A stretch of DNA of 40,404 nt, taken from assembly GCA_910587655.1 (NCBI GenBank), contig CAJUND010000017.1, positions 27,925 through 68,328 of the forward strand, given 5' to 3'. The position numbers were made by a program, and so were the translations under genes. The notes under the pieces are model-generated. The model searched no databases. It was not told the origin of the DNA and saw nothing but the letters and a program-made list of their open reading frames with translations. Positions 16,599 through 24,692 of this stretch are shown in pieces. The DNA comes from an uncultured Agathobacter sp. (GTDB lineage: Bacteria > Bacillota > Clostridia > Lachnospirales > Lachnospiraceae). Numbering within the stretch: the first letter of the stretch is position 1; each line of letters starts with the position of its first letter.

Positions 16599-16922
16599 AT
16601 GACAGAAGTGATTACATGGATTCAGACATATGATAAGGAAATTTTTACGGGCGTTTTTTTTGGACTGCAGGGAATGATGCTGCTTTTACTGTTTGTAAAC
16701 GGTCACCGCATCAAGAAAATACGTAAGAAAATGAACCAGATTGCAAAGCAGACCGAAGAGTATTTAAGGAGCGCGCAGAAAGATAAAGAAAGAGTTTCTG
16801 TGGCCGCAGCAGGAACGGAAGTTCTTCAAAATAATGCGGGGAGGGACAAGTCTTGCGAAAAAACTGCGGAAGAGGATGAAAACGGCTTGATTACAGCCGT
16901 TTTGACGGAAATATTTCCCTGA
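16599..16922 (+). CDS. Small membrane protein of unknown function
   Basis: A 107-residue product with one hydrophobic segment (VFFGLQGMMLLLLFVNG, about residues 18-34), then a basic, helical cytosolic tail (IKKIRKKMNQIAKQTEEYLR) and a polar C terminus. It resembles small bitopic proteins that anchor to the membrane, but no family was recognised. The ribosome site GGGAAGG lies upstream of ATG 16599; a GTG nine bases earlier is less well placed. A TATAAT box at 16548-16553 is a possible -10, without a convincing -35. pgi follows with its own promoter. Confidence 0.6.
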   Translation: MTEVITWIQTYDKEIFTGVFFGLQGMMLLLLFVNGHRIKKIRKKMNQIAKQTEEYLRSAQKDKERVSVAAAGTEVLQNNAGRDKSCEKTAEEDENGLITAVLTEIFP

Positions 16923-16926
16923 AAAC

Positions 16927-16955
16927 TTGATATAAACAGTTATTTCTGATAAAAT
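16927..16955 (+). promoter_or_regulatory. pgi promoter
   Basis: TTGATA (16927-16932), 17-base spacer, TAAAAT (16950-16955), 65 bases upstream of the pgi start and just beyond the preceding gene's stop. Confidence 0.7.
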
Positions 16956-16970
16956 ACGAATGAGAGAATA

Positions 16971-16995
16971 ACAGGTTTTCTTATGGGAAACCTGT
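16971..16995 (+). promoter_or_regulatory. Hairpin in the pgi leader
   Basis: ACAGGTTT (16971-16978) pairs with AAACCTGT (16988-16995). It ends a few bases before the AAGGAG ribosome site at 17001-17006 and has no T-run, so it may affect mRNA stability or translation rather than termination. Confidence 0.4.
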
Positions 16996-17019
16996 AGAAA
17001 AAGGAGTGTAAATAAGACT

Positions 17020-18372
17020 ATGGGTAATGGTAAAATAACATTTGATTATTCCAAGGCATCTGCATTTATCAGCAGTGAGGAGGTTTCTTATATGGAGAAG
17101 CTTGCTGCAGATGCAAAAGAGCAGCTTGTGTCCAGGACAGGAGCTGGAAATGATTTTCTGGGATGGATTGACCTTCCGGTTAATTATGACAAGGACGAGT
17201 TTGCAAGAATTAAGAAGGCGGCTGAAAAGATAAAATCAGATTCTGAAGTACTGGTTGTTATCGGAATTGGCGGCTCTTATCTTGGTGCGAGGGCTGCAAT
17301 TGAGTTTTTAAGACATGGATTTTATAATAACCTTCCAAAAGAAGTGCGGGGGACACCTGAGATTTATTATGCGGGCAACAGTATCAGCGGCACGTATCTG
17401 CAGGGGCTGCTTGATGTAATTGGTGAAAGGGATTTTTCTGTAAACGTTATTTCAAAATCCGGGACAACCACAGAGCCTGCAATAGCGTTCCGTGTGTTCA
17501 AGGACAAGCTTGAGAAGAAATATGGAAAAGAGGGCGCTGCTGGAAGAATTTATGCTACAACAGATAAGGCAAAGGGAGCACTTAAAAATCTTGCCACAGA
17601 GGAAGGATATGAGACTTTCGTGGTACCTGATGATGTAGGCGGGCGTTTTTCTGTACTGACAGCAGTAGGACTTCTTCCAATTGCAGTCAGCGGCGCTGAT
17701 ATTGACAAGCTGATGGAAGGTGCGGCAGAGGGAAGGAAGCTTGCATTAGAGCAGAGTTTTTCTGATAACGATGCCCTGCAGTATGCGGCAGTCCGCAATA
17801 TTCTGCTCCGTAAGGGAAAAGGTATTGAAGTGCTTGCCAATTATGAGCCGAGCTGCCATTATGTATCTGAGTGGTGGAAGCAGCTTTATGGAGAGAGTGA
17901 AGGAAAAGACCAGAAGGGTATTTTCCCAGCATCAGTTGATCTTACAACAGATCTTCATTCAATGGGACAGTTTATTCAGGATGGTTCACGTCTGATGTTT
18001 GAAACTGTTTTAAATGTTGAGAGTTCCCGTGAGGAAATCGTTCTGGAAGAAGCTCCTGTTGATCTGGACGGTCTCAATTATCTGGCTGGAAAGAATATGG
18101 ACTTTGTAAACCGCAGTGCCATGAATGGTACGATTCTCGCACATACAGATGGAAATGTGCCAAATCTGATGGTTAAGGTTCCGGAGCAGAATGAATTTTA
18201 TCTTGGAGAACTGTTCTATTTCTTTGAGTTTGCAGTTGGTGTCAGCGGATATCTGCTTGGAGTGAATCCGTTTAACCAGCCTGGTGTAGAGAGTTACAAG
18301 AAGAATATGTTTGCACTTCTTGGCAAGCCGGGATACGAGGATGCCAGAGAAGAACTGTTAAAGAGATTGTAA
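17020..18372 (+). CDS. pgi: Glucose-6-phosphate isomerase
   Basis: A 450-residue cytosolic enzyme that interconverts glucose-6-phosphate and fructose-6-phosphate in glycolysis. The family signatures are complete: VVIGIGGSYLGARAAIEFL (phosphate loop), ISKSGTTTEPAIAFRVF (SIS domain site), VVPDDVGGRFSVLTAVGLLP (PGI signature 1) and GESEGKDQKGIFPASVDLTT plus LHSMGQFIQDG. Length matches the short Firmicutes form. AAGGAG lies 13 bases before the ATG. A strong terminator follows, so this is a single-gene transcript. Confidence 0.97.
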   Translation: MGNGKITFDYSKASAFISSEEVSYMEKLAADAKEQLVSRTGAGNDFLGWIDLPVNYDKDEFARIKKAAEKIKSDSEVLVVIGIGGSYLGARAAIEFLRHGFYNNLPKEVRGTPEIYYAGNSISGTYLQGLLDVIGERDFSVNVISKSGTTTEPAIAFRVFKDKLEKKYGKEGAAGRIYATTDKAKGALKNLATEEGYETFVVPDDVGGRFSVLTAVGLLPIAVSGADIDKLMEGAAEGRKLALEQSFSDNDALQYAAVRNILLRKGKGIEVLANYEPSCHYVSEWWKQLYGESEGKDQKGIFPASVDLTTDLHSMGQFIQDGSRLMFETVLNVESSREEIVLEEAPVDLDGLNYLAGKNMDFVNRSAMNGTILAHTDGNVPNLMVKVPEQNEFYLGELFYFFEFAVGVSGYLLGVNPFNQPGVESYKKNMFALLGKPGYEDAREELLKRL

Positions 18373-18447
18373 TAACAAGATGTAATAACTGTAATAATTG
18401 AAATATTTTCAGGGATTTCTGAGATGTTTCTGAGACATTTAAAAGTC

Positions 18448-18487
18448 AAAATGGGTGTGCCAAATGAGCGGTACACCCATTTTTTTT
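18448..18487 (+). terminator. pgi terminator
   Basis: AAAATGGGTGT pairs with ACACCCATTTT around a 14-base loop, running into a tract of T residues up to 18487. Confidence 0.88.
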
Positions 18488-18540
18488 GCAAAAAATGTCG
18501 GTTTGTGGAGAACGATTCCCAAATTTTTTCAAGAAAACAT

Positions 18541-18569
18541 TTGACAGATGGAAAACCATGTGTTAGAAT
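18541..18569 (+). promoter_or_regulatory. Promoter of the SleB-type hydrolase gene
   Basis: TTGACA (18541-18546), 17-base spacer, TAGAAT (18564-18569), 105 bases before the ATG. Confidence 0.75.
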
Positions 18570-18583
18570 ACACTTCGTAATAA

Positions 18584-18620
18584 AGTTGTAACAATTGAAA
18601 TAAAATGTTTACAACTGAAA
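18584..18620. promoter_or_regulatory. Repeats just downstream of the hydrolase promoter
   Basis: ACAATTGAAA (18591-18600) and ACAACTGAAA (18611-18620) are direct repeats exactly 20 bases apart, about two helical turns. AGTTGTAACA (18584-18593) and TGTTTACAACT (18606-18616) also form an imperfect inverted repeat. This could be an operator or a leader hairpin. Confidence 0.4.
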
Positions 18621-18674
18621 CACATGTGCAATACTAACTGCATATAAATGTATCATGAAATATGGAGGTTCACC

Positions 18675-19949
18675 ATGAAAGCAGACAAGAAAGTGATTGA
18701 AAGCATAACAGTTGCAAGCCTCGCAATGGCACTTGCAATCACAGCAGTTACGGGTAACGGGATAAACACTGCAGGACACACTCAGGCAGTGGAAACACAG
18801 TTAGAAGAAAACGGAATTGCCGGAGTTGCAGTTACAGTGAACAGATACAATGAGGAGGCAGCAAACGAGCTTAATAATCTTTCCATTGAAAAAGAAGAGG
18901 TGGATATACTTGCTGCATCAGCAGAACTGGAAGTGAGTACGGAAGATGAAATGGCTGCTGTAAGGGAAGTGGCTGTTTCAATTAAGGATACTATTTCAGC
19001 AAAAGACGTCAGTGTGGAAGAAAAGGATTCTTCCGCAAAAGAAGATAAATGGGAAAACAAGCTGATGGCCAAAGTGGACAATTTCTTATATGTCCGTGAA
19101 AAACCGGATGCGGATTCCAAGGTTGTTGGTAAAATGTACAAGGGAGACTGTGCAACCATCACAAAGACCGGAAAAACCTGGACGAAAATCAAGTCTGGAA
19201 AAGTTACCGGATATGTAAAGAACGAGTACTGCATCACAGGAAAGAAAGCATATAAATATGCCAAAAAACATTGTGACACAGTTGCAAAGGTTTCCATTGA
19301 CGGACTTCGTATTCGTAAAAAGCCAAGTACGGACGCGGCAGTTATCAAGGCGGTTGCTTCCGGAGATAAGCTTGTTGTGGACACTAAGGCAAAGAAAAAA
19401 GACGGCTGGGTGGCAGTAAAGGTTGATTCCAGTACCTGCTATGTCAGTGACGAATATGTAACTGTAAAGTTAAATACAGGAAAGGCAATTACTCTGGCGG
19501 ATGAAATGGCAGCATGGAAGGCAGCGCAGGAAAGAAAAGCAGCCGCAAATGCAGCATCATCCGGTAACAGTTCCTCATCTGCTGGTTCCAGCAATGCACC
19601 GACTTCAGTGACCGCTGATGATGAAACGCTTCTTGCAGCACTGATCCAGTGTGAGGCCGGAGGAGAGGGTTCCCAGTGTATGACAGCAGTTGCGGCAGTG
19701 GTATTAAACCGAGTACACAGCGGCAGTTTTCCGAACACCATCCGTGGGGTAATTTACCAGAGCGGACAGTTCGGTCCGGCATCTTCCGGAAGGCTTGCAT
19801 CAAGACTTGCAAATGGTGTCAGCTCAAGTGCAAGGGCTGCAGCAAGGGCTGCTTTAAACGGAAGTGATCCGACAGGCGGAGCCAAGTATTTTAAGCTTGC
19901 ATCCAGCGGTCATCCGGGAGTTGTGATTGGCGCGGTTGTATTTTATTAA
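18675..19949 (+). CDS. Secreted SH3b/SleB-type cell-wall hydrolase
   Basis: A 424-residue exported protein. A signal or anchor segment lies at about 10-28 (SITVASLAMALAITAV). A charged, helical region spans 40-125. Two bacterial SH3 repeats follow (about 130-190, with NFLYVREKPDADSKVVGKMY; about 201-265, with DGLRIRKKPSTDAAVIKAV); these usually bind peptidoglycan. A Ser/Asn-rich linker leads to a Hydrolase_2/SleB domain (about 316-424: LLAALIQCEAGGEGSQCMTA, VVLNRVHSGSFP, YQSGQFGP) whose glutamate in CEAGGEG fits the catalytic position. It likely cleaves glycan strands during growth or sporulation. ATG at 18675 is chosen for its GGAGG site. A strong terminator follows. Confidence 0.88.
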   Translation: MKADKKVIESITVASLAMALAITAVTGNGINTAGHTQAVETQLEENGIAGVAVTVNRYNEEAANELNNLSIEKEEVDILAASAELEVSTEDEMAAVREVAVSIKDTISAKDVSVEEKDSSAKEDKWENKLMAKVDNFLYVREKPDADSKVVGKMYKGDCATITKTGKTWTKIKSGKVTGYVKNEYCITGKKAYKYAKKHCDTVAKVSIDGLRIRKKPSTDAAVIKAVASGDKLVVDTKAKKKDGWVAVKVDSSTCYVSDEYVTVKLNTGKAITLADEMAAWKAAQERKAAANAASSGNSSSSAGSSNAPTSVTADDETLLAALIQCEAGGEGSQCMTAVAAVVLNRVHSGSFPNTIRGVIYQSGQFGPASSGRLASRLANGVSSSARAAARAALNGSDPTGGAKYFKLASSGHPGVVIGAVVFY

Positions 19950-19956
19950 AAAACAG

Positions 19957-19993
19957 AAGGCTGTTACACGAATTTTCGTGTAACAGCCTTTTT
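19957..19993 (+). terminator. Terminator after the hydrolase gene
   Basis: A perfect 16-base stem (19957-19972 with 19975-19990), loop TT, then more T residues. The stem includes AAGGCTGTTACACGAA. Confidence 0.9.
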
Positions 19994-20069
19994 GTATATG
20001 ACAGACCAGAAGAGGAGGGGATTGCCGGGCTGGGGAATTAGACGGTGTAAAACTCAGGTTCCGGGTATC

Positions 20070-20099
20070 TTGCAATATAGGAATGGAGTGTGATATAAT
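20070..20099 (+). promoter_or_regulatory. Promoter of the histidine kinase-cbiK unit
   Basis: TTGCAA (20070-20075), 18-base spacer, TATAAT (20094-20099), 56 bases before the chosen ATG. Confidence 0.65.
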
Positions 20100-20155
20100 G
20101 AAAACCAATACGTAAATTGTCGGACTGGACAGATATTTACAAGGAGAATATGATA

Positions 20156-22717
20156 ATGGATAAAGGTGGAATTAATAAAAAAACTTCACGCTTTCTGGTT
20201 GGGAGTTTTATAGTCCTGATTTTTGTCAGTATAATTGTATTCCTTTTAATGGGGCTGTATATTAGTAAGACCGGAGTTGACACGATCAATGAAGTCGGCA
20301 ATTTATATATGGATGGTATGAGTGACCAGATATCCGCACATTTTGAAACACTTATTGATGCAAAATTTGAGCAGGCAGAAACTGCTGTTGAGGTTGTTTC
20401 ACAGCAGGATGAAGATCTGGAAGCGTTGTATAATGAGCTGGTATACCGTGTGCAGGTAAGGGATTTTGAATATCTGGCACTTTGTTCAAAAAATGGCAGG
20501 CTGCAGACACTTTATGGAAATCAGATGAAGCTGACGGATCCGGATCCGTTTTATCATTCGCTGAGGCAGAAGGAAAAAAAACTGGCGGTTGGGACGGACA
20601 GTACCGGACGTGATATTATTATGTTCGGTGTTGAAGCTGATTATCCGATGGAGGACGGGGAAAAATGTATGGCGATTGTCGTGGGTCTTCCGGTTGAATA
20701 TATCACGAATATGTTAGGAATGCAGGAAGAAGCTGCGCTGGTTCATTCACATATTATTCGTAAGGATGGCAGTTTTGTTATACATGATTCAAATGTAGAT
20801 GATACGAATTACTTTGATTATACATATGAAAAATATGATGCAGATAATAAGGATAAGGTAGAAGAATATATTAAGGATCTGACTGCTGCGATGGAAAAAG
20901 GTGAAAATTTTTCGGTGATTTTTCAGCTGGAAGACAGCAGACAGCAGGTATACAGTACTGCCCTGGAGCATACCGAGTGGTATCTCATCACCATACTTCC
21001 GTTTGGGGTTCTGGATGAAACCGTTAATTCCTTAAACTGGCGGAGGACGCTTGCGACAGTTGCCGCCTTTTCGGTTGTGTGCTTTATGCTGCTGCTGATT
21101 TTTTACTGGTATTTCCGACTGCTGCGCCAGCAGTTCCGCGAGGTGGAAGAGGCACGTGATGTGGCGGTACGGGCTACAAAAGCAAAGAGTGAGTTTCTTT
21201 CTAATATGAGTCATGACATCCGGACACCGATGAATGCAATTGTAGGTATGACAGCTATTGCAACTGCGCATATTGATGACAGTGAGCAGGTGCGTAACTG
21301 TCTGCGGAAGATTACCCTGTCCGGTAAACATCTGCTGGGACTAATTAATGATGTGCTTGATATGTCCAAAATTGAAAGCGGAAAAATGACCCTGAGCATG
21401 GATCAGGTTTCGCTTCCGGAGGTTATTGAAGGGGTTGTAGGAATTGTACAGTCGCAGATTCGGGGGAAGAAACAGAATTTTAATGTACATGTTGATAATA
21501 TTGAAGCAGAGGATGTGTACTGTGACGGGGTGCGTTTAAATCAGGTTCTGCTCAATCTCCTGTCAAATGCGGTCAAATATACTCCTGAAGAAGGAACCAT
21601 TAATCTGTCTTTGTATGAGGAAAAATCACCAAAAGGAGACGAGTTTATCCGGGTGCATGTAAAGGTGGAGGATAATGGGATTGGAATGTCAGAAGAATTT
21701 CTGCAGAAGATATTTGATTCCTACAGCCGGGCAGACAATAAGCGTGTCCACAGGACGGAGGGAGCCGGTCTGGGGATGGCGATTACCAAGTATATCGTGG
21801 ATGCAATGGGCGGAACAGTTGAAGTGCAGAGTGAGCTTGGAAAAGGAACATTATTTCATCTTATACTGGATTTTGAAAAAGCTTTGGTTAAAGAAGCAGA
21901 TATGGTTCTTCCGGCATGGAAGATGCTGGTTGTGGATGATGATGAAATGATGTGCCGTACAACCGTGGAAGCATTATCCACGATTGGCATACAGGCTGAA
22001 TGGGCGCTGAGCGGAGAGGAGGCAGTAGAGCAAGTACAAAAGCACCGCCGGCAGAGGAACGACTATGAGATAATTCTTCTGGACTGGAAGCTTCCGGGAA
22101 TGAACGGCCTTCAGGCGGCAAGGGAGATTCGGCGAGAACTGGGGCATGATATTCCGATTCTGTTAATTTCTGCATATGACTGGAGTGAGTTTGAAAGCGA
22201 GGCCAGGGAATCCGGAATTACAGGATTTATTTCCAAGCCGCTGTTTCGGTCAACACTGTATTACGGACTGCGGAAATACATGAATTATGAAGAAACACAG
22301 ACGGATAGAAATGAAGAGAATATGGAACTGGCAGGGTACAGGGTACTGGTTGCAGAGGATAACGATTTAAACTGGGAAGTTTTAAATGAACTGCTTTCTG
22401 ACATAGGACTGAAGCCGGAATGGGCGGAAAATGGACAAATCTGTCTGGAAAAGTTTGAGCAGGCAGAAGAGGGATATTATGCTGCTGTTTTCATGGATAT
22501 CCGGATGCCTGTTATGACAGGTTATGAAGCAACAGAGGCAATCCGTGCCCTTGCCCGTCCGGACGCAAAGACGATTCCGATTATCGCAATGACGGCGGAT
22601 GCATTTTCAGAAGATGTACAGCGCTGTCTGGACTGCGGGATGAATGCACACACATCCAAGCCGGTGAATATGAATGAAATTGTGTTCCTGCTGAAAAAAT
22701 TTATTCTGGGTGATTAA
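20156..22717 (+). CDS. Hybrid sensor histidine kinase with two receiver domains
   Basis: An 853-residue membrane-bound signalling protein. Membrane helices lie at about 12-35 and 297-320. Between them is an extracytoplasmic Cache-like sensor (EYLALCSKNGRLQTLYGN; RDIIMFGVEADYP). A coiled coil leads to HisKA with H353 (FLSNMSHDIRTPMNAIVG), and the ATPase has LNQVLLNLLSNAVKYTPEEG, DNGIGMS and TEGAGLGMAI. Receiver 1 has D643 (ILLDWKLPGMNGL), with the acidic DDDE pocket near its start. Receiver 2 has D781 (FMDIRMPVMTGYEAT). No HPt domain is visible, so the phosphate output is unclear. ATG at 20156 is preferred because AAGGAG lies nine bases upstream; ATG at 20150 is too close. cbiK follows after 22 bases and is probably co-transcribed. 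Confidence 0.93.
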   Translation: MDKGGINKKTSRFLVGSFIVLIFVSIIVFLLMGLYISKTGVDTINEVGNLYMDGMSDQISAHFETLIDAKFEQAETAVEVVSQQDEDLEALYNELVYRVQVRDFEYLALCSKNGRLQTLYGNQMKLTDPDPFYHSLRQKEKKLAVGTDSTGRDIIMFGVEADYPMEDGEKCMAIVVGLPVEYITNMLGMQEEAALVHSHIIRKDGSFVIHDSNVDDTNYFDYTYEKYDADNKDKVEEYIKDLTAAMEKGENFSVIFQLEDSRQQVYSTALEHTEWYLITILPFGVLDETVNSLNWRRTLATVAAFSVVCFMLLLIFYWYFRLLRQQFREVEEARDVAVRATKAKSEFLSNMSHDIRTPMNAIVGMTAIATAHIDDSEQVRNCLRKITLSGKHLLGLINDVLDMSKIESGKMTLSMDQVSLPEVIEGVVGIVQSQIRGKKQNFNVHVDNIEAEDVYCDGVRLNQVLLNLLSNAVKYTPEEGTINLSLYEEKSPKGDEFIRVHVKVEDNGIGMSEEFLQKIFDSYSRADNKRVHRTEGAGLGMAITKYIVDAMGGTVEVQSELGKGTLFHLILDFEKALVKEADMVLPAWKMLVVDDDEMMCRTTVEALSTIGIQAEWALSGEEAVEQVQKHRRQRNDYEIILLDWKLPGMNGLQAAREIRRELGHDIPILLISAYDWSEFESEARESGITGFISKPLFRSTLYYGLRKYMNYEETQTDRNEENMELAGYRVLVAEDNDLNWEVLNELLSDIGLKPEWAENGQICLEKFEQAEEGYYAAVFMDIRMPVMTGYEATEAIRALARPDAKTIPIIAMTADAFSEDVQRCLDCGMNAHTSKPVNMNEIVFLLKKFILGD

Positions 22718-22739
22718 TATCAATAAGGAGAACGAAAAG

Positions 22740-23579
22740 ATGGAGACGGCATATCCAGACTATACCGGAAATGAGGACGGAATCGGGGAACGAGAGCTGC
22801 TTGTGGTGAGTTTCGGGACAAGTTATAACGATGACAGGGAGCGGACAATCGGTGGAATTGAGCAGGCACTGGAAAAGGAATTTGGTTCAGAGTATGCAGT
22901 AAGAAGAGGTTTTACAAGCGGTAAGATTACAAAACTCTTAAAAAGCCGTGACAATATTGTGATTGATGATGTACGTGAGGCACTGGAGCGGGCGGCAAAT
23001 AACGGCGTGAAGATACTGGCTGTCCAGCCGACACATCTGATGGAAGGCAGCGAATACCATAAAATGTGTACAGAAATTGAAAAACACGCAGCGGCTTTTG
23101 ACCAGGTGGCGGTCGGAAAGCCGCTTCTTTCATCCTGGCAGGATGAGAAGGATGTAATGGAAGCGGTTATACAGGCAACGGCAGAGGATGATGACGGGGA
23201 TACAGCGGTCTGTCTGATGGGGCATGGAACAGAAGCTTTGTCCAATCAGGTCTATACTAACATGCAGGAGCTTTTATCTGAAAACGGTTACAAAAACTAC
23301 TTTGTTGGAACAGTTGAGGCGGAGCCGGCGTTAGAAGATGTTCTTGCACAGGTGAAAAAGGGAAGTTACAGCCGGGTGGTACTGCGTCCGTTTATGATTG
23401 TCGCGGGAGACCATGCCAATAACGATATGGCAGGAGATGAAGCCGGTTCCTGGCAGTCGGCGTTTGCAGAAGCCGGGTATGAGGTGAAATGTATTGTGGA
23501 GGGACTGGGACAGCTTCCTGCCATCCAGGCTGTATTTGTCAGACATGCGAAAGAAGCTGTCAGTTCCCTGAAAGAATAG
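22740..23579 (+). CDS. cbiK: Sirohydrochlorin cobaltochelatase CbiK
   Basis: A 279-residue class II chelatase that inserts Co2+ into sirohydrochlorin in the anaerobic cobalamin pathway. The N-terminal half has LLVVSFGTSYNDDRERTIGG and VRRGFTSGKITKLL, with the metal-side region VQPTHLMEGSEYHKM. The C-terminal half has LMGHGTEALSNQVYTNMQ (catalytic histidine), VGTVEAEPALEDVLAQ, and VLRPFMIVAGDHANNDMAGD. No signal peptide is seen, so it is cytoplasmic. ATG at 22740 is preferred for its AAGGAG site nine bases upstream. No other cobalamin gene is nearby, and no cobalamin riboswitch was recognised before it. The pairing with a histidine kinase is unusual. Confidence 0.93.
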   Translation: METAYPDYTGNEDGIGERELLVVSFGTSYNDDRERTIGGIEQALEKEFGSEYAVRRGFTSGKITKLLKSRDNIVIDDVREALERAANNGVKILAVQPTHLMEGSEYHKMCTEIEKHAAAFDQVAVGKPLLSSWQDEKDVMEAVIQATAEDDDGDTAVCLMGHGTEALSNQVYTNMQELLSENGYKNYFVGTVEAEPALEDVLAQVKKGSYSRVVLRPFMIVAGDHANNDMAGDEAGSWQSAFAEAGYEVKCIVEGLGQLPAIQAVFVRHAKEAVSSLKE

Positions 23580-23603
23580 ATTTTCCAGCAGCAGGGGCAG
23601 AGG

Positions 23604-24491
23604 TTAATCTGTCCTTTTGCTTCCCCAGAAAAACAATGCAACTGTTCCCGGACCGGTATGGCTGCCGATAGTGGTTCCGATATTATTTATGAGTACTTTG
23701 CCATCCAGCTTCGGAAACTCTGCTTCGATAAGGTCCGCAACAGCCCTGGCATCTTCGTAGCATGCTGACTGTGATATAAAACACCTGCCTGAATAATCTC
23801 TGCCGTTTTCGGCGAACTCTTCCATTTTCTTTACAATTTCATGAATGACCTTTTTCTTTCCCCTGATTTTAAATCTTGGAACCAGTTTTCCCTGGCTGTC
23901 CACGTTAAGCAGCGGGCAGATATTTAGTACACTGCCAATGGCACCGGACGTTTTGGAAATCCGCCCTCCTTTTATATAAAAGGTCAGGTCAGTGGAAAAG
24001 AACCAGTGCTGTAAATTCAGCCGGTGGTTTTCCAGAAAATGCGCCAGTTCATCTATTGATTTCCCTTCATCCCTCATGCGGGCAAGCGTGTCCATGATCA
24101 GGCCGTATCCGCTGGAGGCGCCGAGGGAATCAATAATATAGATTTTACGGTCAGGATAGCGTTCTTCCAGTACGGATTTTGCAATACTGGCAGAATTGAT
24201 AACACCGGTAATGCCAGAAGAGAGACATACATGTAAAATGTCGTACCCGTCTTCCAGAAACGGGGCAAAATAAGCTTCAAATTCCCCGGCGTTTATCTGT
24301 GAGGTTTTCGTTTCGGCGCCGTCCGCCATTTTCTGGTAAAATTCATCAAATGGTATGGTCTGGCCAAGGTCATCACTGTACATAACCCCGTCCAGTTCGT
24401 AATGAAAGCAGATGTATTTTACGTTGATTTTTTCAAAATGTTCCCTGGATAAATCTGCGGTAGAGCAGCAGCTGATAATATATTTGTTCAT
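23604..24491 (-). CDS. DegV-family fatty-acid-binding protein
   Basis: A 295-residue DegV/FakB-type protein. It starts with a strand and CCSTADLSREHFEKI, matching the serine-rich ligand site, followed by a long domain with KTSQINAGEFEAYF, LSSGITGVINSASIAKSVL and IDSLGASSGYGLIMDTLA. The C-terminal domain has TDLTFYIKGGRISKTSGAIG (the family signature), LNICPLLNVDSQGKLVP, and a final HTGPGTVALFFWG. Such proteins bind a fatty acid for phosphorylation by FakA; no fakA is in the window. ATG at 24491 is chosen because AGGGGG lies upstream; ATG at 24506 lacks a site. Confidence 0.92.
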   Translation of the reverse strand: MNKYIISCCSTADLSREHFEKINVKYICFHYELDGVMYSDDLGQTIPFDEFYQKMADGAETKTSQINAGEFEAYFAPFLEDGYDILHVCLSSGITGVINSASIAKSVLEERYPDRKIYIIDSLGASSGYGLIMDTLARMRDEGKSIDELAHFLENHRLNLQHWFFSTDLTFYIKGGRISKTSGAIGSVLNICPLLNVDSQGKLVPRFKIRGKKKVIHEIVKKMEEFAENGRDYSGRCFISQSACYEDARAVADLIEAEFPKLDGKVLINNIGTTIGSHTGPGTVALFFWGSKRTD

Positions 24492-24524
24492 AAAATCCCC
24501 CTTCATGTTTCCCTGCTATATTAA

Positions 24525-24553
24525 ATTGTAATATTGAAAGAGATTTTATTCAA
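24525..24553 (-). promoter_or_regulatory. degV promoter
   Basis: On the reverse strand, TTGAAT (24548-24553), 17-base spacer, TACAAT (24525-24530), 33 bases before the degV ATG. Confidence 0.65.
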
Positions 24554-24576
24554 GAATGAAATTTTATGGGAATGGA

Positions 24577-24605
24577 TTGATTTCAGTTTCCAATTCGCAT
24601 ATACT
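24577..24605 (+). promoter_or_regulatory. argF promoter
   Basis: TTGATT (24577-24582), 17-base spacer, TATACT (24600-24605), 87 bases before argF. The leader has a small AAAGC/GCTTT hairpin and a CCCATGGG palindrome. Confidence 0.65.
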
Positions 24606-24658
24606 ATTAAGTACAGTGGATAAAGCAAAGCGGTGCAGCTTTCAGTGCTCCCATGGGG

Positions 24659-24676
24659 CATGAATTAAAATGGAAA
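24659..24676 (+). promoter_or_regulatory. ARG-box-like operator before argF
   Basis: CATGAATTAAAATGGAAA agrees at 14 of 18 positions with the AhrC/ArgR box of Bacillus as I remember it (CATGAATAAAAATKCAAK). It lies between the promoter and the argF ribosome site, where bound repressor would block transcription. An inference from one site; a second half-box was not seen. Confidence 0.4.
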
Positions 24677-24692
24677 TACAGGAGGAAGAGTA

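Noticed and set aside
22600..22740. Cobalamin riboswitch before cbiK
   Set aside because: The gap is only 22 bases and the preceding sequence is coding for a receiver domain.
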